A stretch of 64,000 bases of DNA from Neobacillus piezotolerans (GTDB lineage: Bacteria > Bacillota > Bacilli > Bacillales > Cytobacillaceae), in contig NZ_QNQT01000004.1 in NCBI RefSeq assembly GCF_003362805.1, forward strand, positions 62,001 to 126,000. Direction: 5' to 3'. A model generated the notes under the pieces. It did no database searches. It was not told the origin of the DNA and was given only the letters and a program-made list of their open reading frames with translations. Position 1 is the stretch's first letter. Each line of letters opens with the position of its first letter. Below, piece after piece: positions 18,908-27,502 of the stretch. A program made the position numbers and the translations under genes.

Positions 18908-19596
18908 TGAAAGGACTCCTTTAGCCGATAATCCCTGGGTGATTGTCCAGTCGCTTTCCGGAAAATTTGGCTAAAATAATGCTGGCTGTTAAATCCGCAT
19001 TTTTCGGATATCGTACTGATGCTTAATTCGGGGTATTCAAGGAGCATTTTTTGTGCTTCCCTTAAACGATATTCATTTAAATATTCGGAGAAGCCCATCC
19101 CGACTTCTTCGTGGAATTTTCTGCTTAAATAGGCAGAGTTAATATGAATCTTTGAAGCCAAATAATTTAACGTTAATTTTTCACTATACTCCTGATGGAT
19201 GATTCTTAATGCGTTTACTATTTGTTCCGAATAGCGTCCCAATCTCTCATATTTGCCTAACACAGAGTTTAGTTCTTCTTCAATAATCGGCTTTGTGATG
19301 TAATCGACAACACCAAGTCTGATTGATGTTTGGGCATATTGAAAATTTTGGAATGCGGTAACGATAATGATGTCCATGGAGTAAGAACCCATTAACTCTC
19401 CCGCCAATTCCAATCCGGTTTTACCTGGCATTTGGATATCAAGGAAGGCAAGGAAGATGTCATGCTGCTTAACGATTTGCAGTGCAATCGATGCATCTTG
19501 AGCCTTGAAAATTTTCCAATTTGGAAATTTCTTTTGAATTAGGTATTCCAGTTGCTCCAATTCCAATGGTTCATCATCTACAAGCAGGATATTCAC
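18904..19596 (-). CDS. AraC-type response regulator (YesN-like)
   Basis: 230 residues. The receiver domain shows ILLVDDEPLELEQLEYLI, the phosphoacceptor Asp in FLAFLDIQMPG and the conserved Lys in VDYITKPI. The C-terminal 100 residues hold an AraC-family double helix-turn-helix (LTLNYLASKIHINSAYLSRK and STISEKCGFNSQHYFSQIFR). It starts with GTG 19596 behind GGGGGTG, 12 bases after the kinase. AraC-type regulators usually bind direct repeats near the -35. Plausible targets are the symporter and the ABC transporter and amidohydrolase genes around it. Confidence 0.92.
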   Translation of the reverse strand: MNILLVDDEPLELEQLEYLIQKKFPNWKIFKAQDASIALQIVKQHDIFLAFLDIQMPGKTGLELAGELMGSYSMDIIIVTAFQNFQYAQTSIRLGVVDYITKPIIEEELNSVLGKYERLGRYSEQIVNALRIIHQEYSEKLTLNYLASKIHINSAYLSRKFHEEVGMGFSEYLNEYRLREAQKMLLEYPELSISTISEKCGFNSQHYFSQIFRKATGQSPRDYRLKESFH

Positions 19597-19608
19597 TGTA
19601 GCACCCCC

Positions 19609-20358
19609 TTAAATTTCCAGATTTAGCTTGAAAGGAAAAATAGCTAAAACTCTTGTCCCATTCGCTTCGTTAATTAACTGTACAGATGTTTCACTGTTTG
19701 GGAATAATAAATCGAGCCTTTTAGTAATGTTCTCTAAACCTAATCCGCTTTTGTAAGAAAACTCTTCATGATTTTCAACAGAGTTGTTCCATACCGTTAT
19801 ATGGATTTCCTGATGCTTTTTCTCGATGGATATTTTTAAAAAAGCCTCCCCGATAACTTTTTCAAAGGCATGTTTAAAAGCATTTTCGACAATGGTCTGT
19901 ATTAAAAAAGGGATGGTTATCGCTTGTGTTATGTTTGCATCGAATGAGAATTCATAATGAAGTCTTTCCCTAAATCGGATTTTTTGTATTTCTAAATAAT
20001 AATTCACATAGTTAAGTTCATCTTCGATGGTAATAAAGGTATTGTTTGTTTGATATTTAAACTTAAGTAACTTTGATAGAGTTTCAATCGAACGGATTAA
20101 TTCTGTTTTTCGCTCCAGCCTTGCAAGACTTAGGATTGAATTTAACGTATTGAAAAGGAAATGGGGCTGAATTTCTTGGTTTAATTGATTATAAAGGGCC
20201 TTTTGCAGCTCCCGTTCTAAAGCAATTTCCCGCTTTTGCTTTTCCAGCAAATCAATTCTCTTTTCAAAAATAAACAAAAATAGCAAGGTGAATGCCCCGA
20301 GCAAAGGTGCAAGGACAGCAATCATGATACTAAGGGAGAAGGCTTCCACAGTTAACAT
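19609..20358 (-). CDS. Sensor histidine kinase, LytS/YesM type
   Basis: A short 249-residue kinase. One or two N-terminal membrane segments (SLSIMIAVLAPLLGAFTLLFLF) and a coiled-coil-like linker (RIDLLEKQKREIALERELQK) precede the His_kinase motif EIQPHFLFNTLNSILSLARL with the phosphorylated His. The ATPase part has PFLIQTIVENAFKHAF and GLGLENITKRLDLLF. There is no extracellular sensor domain, so it may sense through the membrane or through the symporter encoded in the same operon. Its partner is the AraC-type regulator immediately downstream. Confidence 0.9.
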   Translation of the reverse strand: MLTVEAFSLSIMIAVLAPLLGAFTLLFLFIFEKRIDLLEKQKREIALERELQKALYNQLNQEIQPHFLFNTLNSILSLARLERKTELIRSIETLSKLLKFKYQTNNTFITIEDELNYVNYYLEIQKIRFRERLHYEFSFDANITQAITIPFLIQTIVENAFKHAFEKVIGEAFLKISIEKKHQEIHITVWNNSVENHEEFSYKSGLGLENITKRLDLLFPNSETSVQLINEANGTRVLAIFPFKLNLEI

Positions 20359-20383
20359 AGATGAGGATCTCCTTTAAATGAAG

Positions 20384-20413
20384 AAAAGGGAGGCTCGTTC
20401 TGCTCCCTTTTTT
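20384..20413. terminator. Terminator between the ABC operon and the kinase operon
   Basis: AAAAGGGAG pairs with CTCCCTTTT around a 10-base loop. It lies just after the leftward ABC transporter operon and before the kinase gene, so the two leftward operons are probably separate. Confidence 0.7.
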
Positions 20414-20458
20414 AATATACTATTTTATAGCATTTTAATATTTTTTGAAAATAATTTT

Positions 20459-21451
20459 TTATGCAAACTTTTCCGCATAGTGGCAACTGACGATATGATT
20501 TTCCCCCAGTTCCCTTAAAGCGGGTTCTTCGTTCTTACACATTTCCGTTGCAAATGGGCAGCGTGTGTGGAAGCGGCAGCCGCTGGGCGGGTTGATAGGC
20601 GAAGGGACATCCCCTTTTAACATAATCCGCTCTCGTTTGATTTTTGGATTTGGAACAGGAATGGACGAAAGCAATGCCTGCGTATAAGGATGAAGTGGTG
20701 AATCGAATAAATCCTTTTTGTCCGCAATTTCAACTACTTTACCTAAGTACATGACCATGATCCGATCCGAAATATGTCTTACTACACTTAAATCATGTGA
20801 AATGAAAAGAAAAGTTAAGCCAAACTGCTTTTGGAGTTTCTTTAATAGATTAAGAATTTGCGCTTGGATCGATACATCCAAGGCTGAAACAGCTTCGTCA
20901 CAAATGATTAATTTCGGATTGACGGCCAGGGCCCTGGCAATGCCAATTCTTTGGCGCTGTCCGCCGCTGAATTCATGGGGATAGCGGTCGAGCGCTTCAG
21001 ACGGGAGACCTACATAGCCAAGCAGTTCAAGCATTCTCTCCATCCTTTTAGGTTTCGCAACCACATCCTGAATCGCCATCGCTTCATTTAAAATTTGTTT
21101 TACTGTTTGGCGAGGATTGAGGGAGGCGAAAGGGTCCTGGAAGATGACCTGTAAATCGCCTCTAAGTTTTCTCATTTGTTTCTTATTTAAATCGAGAATG
21201 TTTTGCCCGGAATAAAAGACTTTTCCGCCGGTTGGCTCATCAAGCCTTAGAATTGCCCTGCCAGTGGTTGACTTGCCACACCCCGATTCGCCTACGATAC
21301 TTAATGTTTCGCCTTCGAATAAATGGAAGGATACATCATCAACCGCTTTTACATATGCTTTCGGCTTAAAGATGGAGTCTGTTTTAACAGAGAAATATTG
21401 TTTTAAATGTTCCACCTGCAATAATACTTTCTTTTCCGTTGCAGTCTGCAT
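20459..21451 (-). CDS. Dpp/Opp-type ABC transporter ATPase (DppF-like)
   Basis: 330 residues. Walker [16 protein letters not shown], signature FSGGQRQRIGIARAL, Walker B LIICDEAVSALD and the C-terminal oligopeptide-family extension with a cysteine cluster (PPSGCRFHTRCPFATEMC) that may hold an Fe-S cluster in this family. It is the last gene of a leftward permease operon; its start overlaps the stop of the preceding ATPase (TAATG) and has a GGAGG site. Confidence 0.93.
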   Translation of the reverse strand: MQTATEKKVLLQVEHLKQYFSVKTDSIFKPKAYVKAVDDVSFHLFEGETLSIVGESGCGKSTTGRAILRLDEPTGGKVFYSGQNILDLNKKQMRKLRGDLQVIFQDPFASLNPRQTVKQILNEAMAIQDVVAKPKRMERMLELLGYVGLPSEALDRYPHEFSGGQRQRIGIARALAVNPKLIICDEAVSALDVSIQAQILNLLKKLQKQFGLTFLFISHDLSVVRHISDRIMVMYLGKVVEIADKKDLFDSPLHPYTQALLSSIPVPNPKIKRERIMLKGDVPSPINPPSGCRFHTRCPFATEMCKNEEPALRELGENHIVSCHYAEKFA

Positions 21452-22476
21452 TATTTAACAGCCTCCATTTCCTCAGCTTCACCTGTCCATTGATCCGTAT
21501 ACATCCAGCAGCGAACTTTAACTCCATCAGGTTGTTCAATCAACTCGGGCTGTTTCTCCAAACAGATAGGTTGTTGGAAAGGGCACCTGGATGCAAATCG
21601 GCAGCCCGCTGGCAGGTTATAGGGACTCGGGACACTGCCTTCAATTGTTTGCAATTCTTCTTGATCCTCATGGATTTTAGGCAGGGATGCCAATAGTCCG
21701 CGTGTATAGGGATGCCTTGGGTTTTCAAAAATTTTCTCGGTCGGTGCATGTTCAATGATATTGCCGGAGTACATGACTGCAACCGTGTCACATGTTTCAG
21801 CGACAACACCTAAATCGTGCGTGATTAATATGACACCCATTCCTAATTTGTTTTGCAAGTCTTTAATTAACTCCAGTATTTGTGCTTGAATGGTCACATC
21901 AAGCGCTGTTGTTGGTTCATCCGCAATTAAGACTTCGGGTGTACATGCAAGGGCCATCGCAATCATGACCCGCTGGCGCATTCCGCCGCTTAACTGGAAA
22001 GGTTCTTGTTTTGCTCTTTTTTCAGGAGATGGGATCCCCACAAGTTTAAGCATTTCGACTGCTTTTTCCCAGGCTGCCTTCTTACCCAAATTTTGATGCA
22101 ACCTCAATGCCTCTGCTATTTGCTCTCCAACTGGAATGACAGGGTTTAAAGATGTCATCGGTTCTTGGAATATCATCGATATTTCATTTCCGCGGATTTT
22201 TCTCATCTCATCTTCAGACAGCGCCACTAAATCCTTGCCTTTAAAAAGGATTTGGCCGCCGGCGATTTTCCCGGGAGGGGAGGGAATTAAGCGCAGGATG
22301 GAAAGAGAGGTTATACTTTTTCCGCAGCCGGATTCACCAACGATTCCTAATGTTTCACCTTTATGTAGCGAAAAATCAATACCATCGACCGCTTTACTCA
22401 CACCGCGTTTTGTTGAAAAATGTGTTTTTAAACCTTTTACTTCTAAAATGAGTTGGTTTGTCACACTCACTAGCAC
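21451..22476 (-). CDS. Dpp/Opp-type ABC transporter ATPase (DppD-like)
   Basis: 341 residues. Walker [16 protein letters not shown], signature [15 protein letters not shown], Walker [15 protein letters not shown] and the family C-terminal cysteine cluster ([17 protein letters not shown]). It pairs with the DppF-like subunit as the two ATPases of one importer. Three in-frame GTG codons lie close together at the start (22476, 22470, 22464) behind AGGTGG; which is used is not decided. Confidence 0.93.
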   Translation of the reverse strand: MLVSVTNQLILEVKGLKTHFSTKRGVSKAVDGIDFSLHKGETLGIVGESGCGKSITSLSILRLIPSPPGKIAGGQILFKGKDLVALSEDEMRKIRGNEISMIFQEPMTSLNPVIPVGEQIAEALRLHQNLGKKAAWEKAVEMLKLVGIPSPEKRAKQEPFQLSGGMRQRVMIAMALACTPEVLIADEPTTALDVTIQAQILELIKDLQNKLGMGVILITHDLGVVAETCDTVAVMYSGNIIEHAPTEKIFENPRHPYTRGLLASLPKIHEDQEELQTIEGSVPSPYNLPAGCRFASRCPFQQPICLEKQPELIEQPDGVKVRCWMYTDQWTGEAEEMEAVK

Positions 22477-22486
22477 TCACCACCTA

Positions 22487-23407
22487 TTAATTTAATTCAA
22501 TCCGTTTATTAAAAATGCGATATAGAACATCAACACTTAAATTCACAACCACAAAAACGAGCGAGGCAACTAAAACGCCGCCTTGGACCATAGGAAGGTC
22601 ACGCATCCGGATTGAGTCAACAATCATTCTTCCTAACCCATTGATCGCAAAAATCGACTCAACTAAAACCGTTCCGCCAAGTAAAGCGCCAAACTGCAAG
22701 CCGACTACGGTTATTACCGGAATTAATGCATTGCGCAATGCGTGCTTATAAACAATGACGCGTTCACGAAGTCCTTTAGCACGGGCGGTCCGTATGTAAT
22801 CCTGTCGAATCACTTCAAGCATGCTCGATCTTGTCATTCGGGCAACTATTGCCGCGCCGCCGGCTCCTAATGTAAGCGAGGGAAGGATGACATGAAGGAT
22901 GCTGTCCCATCCAGCTACCGGAAGGATTTGCAATTTTACAGAAAAGAAATACATCATCATCAAACCAAACCAAAAGCTTGGTAATGAAATCCCCAATAAG
23001 GCAACAAGCATGACAGTTGTGTCGGTAAAGGAATATGGTTTTATGGCAGATATGATGCCAGCAGCCACCCCTAAGACAATGGTGATGATGATGCTGAAGA
23101 AGGCAAGTTCTATTGTGATAGGCAATCGTACCAGTATTTCATCAAGGACTGGTTGGTTGTTTTTTAAGGAAACGCCGAAATCTCCACGGAAAACGTTTAT
23201 TAAGTAATCAAAATATTGTAGGAAAAGCGGCCTATTCAATCCCAGTTGCTCCCTAAGTGCTTCAATCGTTTCTTTAGAAGCGCCTTCTCCAGCAAGCAAT
23301 ACGGCTGGATCGCCTGGTACAAGCTGCATAATAAAAAACACAACAAACGTTACCCCGATTATGACTGGGATGGTTTGCATTAATCTTCGTAATATAAACA
23401 TCAACAT
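22487..23407 (-). CDS. Dpp/Opp-type ABC transporter permease (DppB-like)
   Basis: 306 residues, six membrane segments. Typical N-terminus MLMFILRRLMQTIPVIIGVT and the loop PGDPAVLLAGEGAS. The binding-protein-dependent permease (EAA) motif appears around YIRTARAKGLRERVIVYKHA. The start ATG has GGAGG nine bases upstream. It forms the membrane channel with the DppC-like subunit encoded just before it. Confidence 0.93.
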   Translation of the reverse strand: MLMFILRRLMQTIPVIIGVTFVVFFIMQLVPGDPAVLLAGEGASKETIEALREQLGLNRPLFLQYFDYLINVFRGDFGVSLKNNQPVLDEILVRLPITIELAFFSIIITIVLGVAAGIISAIKPYSFTDTTVMLVALLGISLPSFWFGLMMMYFFSVKLQILPVAGWDSILHVILPSLTLGAGGAAIVARMTRSSMLEVIRQDYIRTARAKGLRERVIVYKHALRNALIPVITVVGLQFGALLGGTVLVESIFAINGLGRMIVDSIRMRDLPMVQGGVLVASLVFVVVNLSVDVLYRIFNKRIELN

Positions 23408-23423
23408 GGTGGTCAGCCTCCTT

Positions 23424-24326
23424 CTATTTTTTCATTCTTGGATCAAATGCATCACGTAAGCCATCACCAAAAATATTAAAACCTAAAACTAGTATCGAAA
23501 TGGCCAGCCCTGGGAAAATAGCGATATAGGGTGCGGAGAATAAAAAATCCCTGCCGCTGCTTAACATCGTCCCCCATTCTGGAGACGGCGGCTGGGCTCC
23601 AAGTCCAAGGAAGGAAAGGCCTGCTGCTGAGAGAATGACGGTTGCAAGCCTAAGCGTGCCTTGCACAATGATAGGTGAAAGAATATTAGGTAAGATATGC
23701 TTGAATATAATCGTTGAATCGTTTGCTCCTAGGGAGCGGATGGCATCAATATATTCCAGCCGTTTAACTTCCAGGGTGGAGCCTCGGACGATTCGTGCAA
23801 ATAACGGGATAGAGTATGCGCCTACCGCAATCGTTACATTGGTTAAACCTGGACCAAGGGCGCTGATAATGGCCAATGCAAGCAATATTCCCGGGAATGC
23901 CAATAAAATATCCATAATCCGCATAATGGTCGAATCAATCCATTTCCCGTAGTAGCCTGAAATCAGCCCGAAAATAATTCCGAAAAACGCTCCAAAGATT
24001 ACCGCGGTTATCCCAATACCCATTGAAAGCCTCGACCCATATAAAATCCTGCTTAAAATATCTCTTCCTTTATCATCGGTTCCCATCCAGTGCTCAGCTG
24101 ATGGAGGCATTAATTTATTTTCCAATTTAATATCATATGGATCATAAGGAGCGAGTAATGGTGCGAACAGGGCAACAACTATATAAAATAGAATGATGAT
24201 AGCCCCGACCATTGCTGCCTTATTTTGAATTAAGATGGATAAGGAATCTTTCAATTTAGATTCCTTAGGCAGATTTATTGTTTGTGTAACTGCTACTGGT
24301 TGTTCAGTTTTGGATTCCAGTTCCAT
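23424..24326 (-). CDS. Dpp/Opp-type ABC transporter permease (DppC-like)
   Basis: 300 residues with six membrane segments, the family N-terminal region (LAPYDPYDIKLENKLMPPS, HWMGTDDKGRDILSRILYG) and the EAA motif at YIDAIRSLGANDSTIIFKHI. First gene of the leftward operon, with AAGGAGG well placed before the ATG. It is divergent from the second binding-protein gene, with 270 bases between the two start codons. Confidence 0.93.
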   Translation of the reverse strand: MELESKTEQPVAVTQTINLPKESKLKDSLSILIQNKAAMVGAIIILFYIVVALFAPLLAPYDPYDIKLENKLMPPSAEHWMGTDDKGRDILSRILYGSRLSMGIGITAVIFGAFFGIIFGLISGYYGKWIDSTIMRIMDILLAFPGILLALAIISALGPGLTNVTIAVGAYSIPLFARIVRGSTLEVKRLEYIDAIRSLGANDSTIIFKHILPNILSPIIVQGTLRLATVILSAAGLSFLGLGAQPPSPEWGTMLSSGRDFLFSAPYIAIFPGLAISILVLGFNIFGDGLRDAFDPRMKK

Positions 24327-24471
24327 ATAAAACCCTCCTTGTTTTTTTTGAAAGAATACGCTGTTAGTCCTTCTACGGATAAAATTAGTTCTATTGAGTT
24401 AGTACAAAATTATCAAAATTTAAGTGAAAGTAAATATTTTTCAAATGAATTGTCAATATACTTAAAAATGT

Positions 24472-24490
24472 TGTAAATATTCTGTAAATA
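24472..24490. promoter_or_regulatory. Direct repeat TGTAAATA in the divergent promoter region
   Basis: TGTAAATA occurs at 24472 and again at 24483, 11 bases (one helical turn) apart, between the divergent permease and binding-protein genes. This is the form of site AraC-type regulators use. A looser TGTAAAAC/AGTAAAGA pair precedes the other binding-protein gene near 15880. In this AT-rich DNA it could be chance. Confidence 0.3.
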
Positions 24491-24596
24491 ATTTGACGAA
24501 TCTTTTTCTATAATGCAGATAGGGATGGTAAAGAATAATTTCTTTTGAATCCAGAATAGTCGGAAAATAAAAAACAGAGGAAAGGCGAGACAAAAA

Positions 24597-26174
24597 ATGG
24601 GGAAAAAAAGACGAACTGTAAAAAAGGGCATGCTGCTAGTATTGATTGGTTTAATGTTAGTGATTGCGTCAGCATGTTCCACAAAACCAACTTCTTCAAA
24701 TGTAGGTGTTGCTAAAAAGGGAGAGGAGAAGCAAGGGGCTACATTAACGGTTGTTCGGCTCTCTGATGCAACGAAATTGGATCCGCATTTTATTACTGAT
24801 ATTCCGTCAGCAAATATCATCTACCAGAAAGTCTATCAGGGGCTAGTGGTTCCAGATAAGGATTTTAAAATTCAGCCTCTTCTTGCAAAAGAATGGACAG
24901 TAGTTAATGATACAACATGGGAATTTAAATTAAGAGATGATGTAACATTCCATGATGGGGCGCCTTTTAACGCTGAAGCTGTTAAAGCAACCTTTGATCG
25001 TTTATTAGATCCAAATACAGGATCGCCGCAGCGTGAGAAGTTTTCAATGATTACCGAAGTAAAAGTAATCGATGAGTATACTGTACAATTATTGCTGGCT
25101 TACCCTTACGCACCATTGTTATCGATTCTGGCCAGCCAGGAAGGCAGCATTCTCAGTCCTAAAGCGATTGCGGAGAATCCAGAAGGATTAGCCGATCACC
25201 CTGTTGGAACCGGTCCATTTGTATTTGAAGAATGGAAGAGCGGCCAGGAAATATCATTAAAGAAAAATGAAAACTATTGGGGCAAGAAGCCTACTATCGA
25301 GCGCGTCGTATTTAAGGTAGTACCTGAAGATGCTACTCGTCTCGCGATGATTGAAACAGGAGAAGCACACATAAATGACCAAGTTCCTGTCACTGAAATT
25401 GAACGAATTGAAGCGTCGGATAAGATGGATTTATACCGTACAGAAGGACTTGCTGTAGAATATGTTGGTTTTAACACAAAGAAAAAACCGCTCGATGATG
25501 TTAAAGTCCGTAAAGCCATCAGCCATGCTATTGAAAGAGAAGCGATTATTAAAGGTGTCTATAATAACGTTGGAACCCTGGCTAACGTAGCAATGAGCCC
25601 TAAGGTGAATGGGCATAGCGATAAGGTTCAGCCTTATGATTATGATCTGAATGAAGCCAAGAAATTGCTAAAAGAAGCGGGTTATGGAAACGGGCTCAAG
25701 ATTTCATTGCTGACTAGCGATCGGAAAGAACGTATAAACATGGCAGAGGTTATTCAATCTCAATTAAAAGGAATTGGCGTGACGGTTGATATTCAAGTAA
25801 TGGAGTATGGTGCGTATATTGAAATGGCCAATAAAGGAGAACACGATTTATTTATTGGCGGTTGGGGAAATGCAACTGGGGATGGAGACTACAATCAGTA
25901 TAATTTATTCCACTCTGCATCACAGGGCCCTGCAGGAAACCATTTTTACTATAGTAATCCAGAAGTAGACGAAATGATTGAAGCGGCTCGTAAGGAAACA
26001 GATGAAGCCAAACGTTTAGACCTTTATGAAAAAGTTATGCAAAAGGAAATTGATGATGCTGTTTATATTCCAATCCGTAACTATGAGCATATGGCTGTAC
26101 ATAGTAAAAAAGTAAGTGGTTATTGGTTGAATGCAGCGAATTATCTAATGATTGATGATGTAGTAATTAAGTAA
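24597..26174 (+). CDS. Oligopeptide/dipeptide-type substrate-binding lipoprotein, copy 2
   Basis: 525 residues, SBP family 5, with a basic N-terminus, hydrophobic core and lipobox VIASAC. It is closely related to the binding protein at 16.0 kb (shared motifs DVTFHDGAPFNAEAVKATFD, GTGPFVFEEW, IQSQLKGIGVTVDIQVMEYG, DAVYIPIR). It is divergent from the dppC-like permease gene and upstream of two CodA-like amidohydrolases on its own strand. This suggests capture, import and hydrolysis of one compound class. The start ATG is behind GGAAAGGCGAG with good spacing. Confidence 0.9.
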   Translation: MGKKRRTVKKGMLLVLIGLMLVIASACSTKPTSSNVGVAKKGEEKQGATLTVVRLSDATKLDPHFITDIPSANIIYQKVYQGLVVPDKDFKIQPLLAKEWTVVNDTTWEFKLRDDVTFHDGAPFNAEAVKATFDRLLDPNTGSPQREKFSMITEVKVIDEYTVQLLLAYPYAPLLSILASQEGSILSPKAIAENPEGLADHPVGTGPFVFEEWKSGQEISLKKNENYWGKKPTIERVVFKVVPEDATRLAMIETGEAHINDQVPVTEIERIEASDKMDLYRTEGLAVEYVGFNTKKKPLDDVKVRKAISHAIEREAIIKGVYNNVGTLANVAMSPKVNGHSDKVQPYDYDLNEAKKLLKEAGYGNGLKISLLTSDRKERINMAEVIQSQLKGIGVTVDIQVMEYGAYIEMANKGEHDLFIGGWGNATGDGDYNQYNLFHSASQGPAGNHFYYSNPEVDEMIEAARKETDEAKRLDLYEKVMQKEIDDAVYIPIRNYEHMAVHSKKVSGYWLNAANYLMIDDVVIK

Positions 26175-26250
26175 ATGATAGTTAAATAATCAGTGGAAGA
26201 GTACTTTTGTGAAAAAGTACTTTTCCTATTTCAATAATAGGAGGATTTTC

Positions 26251-27489
26251 ATGACTACTTTTTGGCTGACAAATGTCCGCTTGGAAAAAGGCTACAAATA
26301 CGACCATCAACGTATTATAGGTACCGAAACGGAAATATGTCATTTGAAAATTGAAGATGGAATGATAGCCGAAATTACAGATGTTTTGCCGTCCCCGGAT
26401 GAGAAGCAGGTCGATGCTAAAACTCATCTTCTGCTTCCTTCATTGAAAGATATGCATATCCACATCGATAAAACTTATTACGGCGGCCCTTGGAAAGCCT
26501 GCACCCCGATTACAAAAGGAATTTTCACTAGATTGGAAGAGGAAAAAGAATTGCTTCCAAAGCTTTTGCCAACAGCCCAAGAACGTGCTGAGAAAATGAT
26601 TGAATTGTACTTGAGGAACGGACATACCCATATTCGGACTCATTGTAATGTTGATCCTGTAATTGGCCTCAAAAATTTGGAAGCAACGGTAAATGCCTTA
26701 AAAAAGTATGAAGATGTGCTTACCTATGAAATTGTTGCCTTCCCGCAGCATGGCTTGTTAAGAAGTGACTCTGTCCAATTAATTCGCGATGCAATGAAGA
26801 ATGGAGCAACTTTAGTTGGCGGCGTCGACCCTGCTACCGTTGATCGAAATATTGAAAAATCCCTATATACGATTTTTGAAATTGCAGTTGAAAACAATAC
26901 AGGAGTCGATATTCATTTGCATGACCCTAATACGTTGGGGGCCTTTACATTTGAACGAATGGCACATTATACCGAAGAGGCTGGACTTAAGGGGAGGGCC
27001 ACCATCAGCCATGGAATTGCTTTAGCTGATCTTCAAGGGGAAGCCCTGAGTGAAATGGCGGCTATGCTAAGAGAACTGGAGATTGATGTCACCACTACTG
27101 TCCCAGTAAATCGTACAACTATACCAATCCCCGTTCTTGATAAGTTAGGTGTTAAAGTTTCCGTCGGACATGACAGTATTACAGACCACTGGTCGCCATT
27201 TGGTACAGGAAATACGATTCAAAAGCTCGGAACCCTTGCAGAACGCTTCCGTTTATCCGATGAATATTCCTTATCCAAAACACTAAAATATGGAACCGGG
27301 GGAGTTACCTCGCTAAATGAGAACGGAGAGCGCATTTGGCCAAAGGTTGGCGATGAAGCAACGATGATGCTCGTAAACGCCTCCTGTTCTGCAGAAGCAG
27401 TTGCAAGAAGAGCTTCCGTCCAATCGTTATTTTTCAAAGGGAAAAAGGTTGAAAGCAAGTTAACGGAATCCAACCCGATGGAGGTATAA
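26251..27489 (+). CDS. CodA-like amidohydrolase, copy 2
   Basis: 413 residues from ATG 26251, which follows AATAGGAGG; an upstream in-frame ATG at 26209 lacks a good site. CodA-family elements: DMHIHIDKTYYGGPW, THIRTHCNVDP, VAFPQHGLL, DIHLHDPNTLG, ISHGIALAD and GHDSITDHWSPFGTGN. The HLHD sequence again replaces the HCDE of E. coli cytosine deaminase. It is 13 bases upstream of copy 3. Differences from copy 1 around the fourth motif (DHWSPFGTGN versus DSWWPTGNGD) suggest a different substrate range. Confidence 0.87.
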   Translation: MTTFWLTNVRLEKGYKYDHQRIIGTETEICHLKIEDGMIAEITDVLPSPDEKQVDAKTHLLLPSLKDMHIHIDKTYYGGPWKACTPITKGIFTRLEEEKELLPKLLPTAQERAEKMIELYLRNGHTHIRTHCNVDPVIGLKNLEATVNALKKYEDVLTYEIVAFPQHGLLRSDSVQLIRDAMKNGATLVGGVDPATVDRNIEKSLYTIFEIAVENNTGVDIHLHDPNTLGAFTFERMAHYTEEAGLKGRATISHGIALADLQGEALSEMAAMLRELEIDVTTTVPVNRTTIPIPVLDKLGVKVSVGHDSITDHWSPFGTGNTIQKLGTLAERFRLSDEYSLSKTLKYGTGGVTSLNENGERIWPKVGDEATMMLVNASCSAEAVARRASVQSLFFKGKKVESKLTESNPMEV

Positions 27490-27502
27490 AGGAGGTAATA
27501 AA

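Noticed and set aside
24493-24514. TTGACG and TATAAT upstream of the second binding-protein gene
   Set aside because: The spacer is only 10 bases, so they cannot form one sigma-A promoter.
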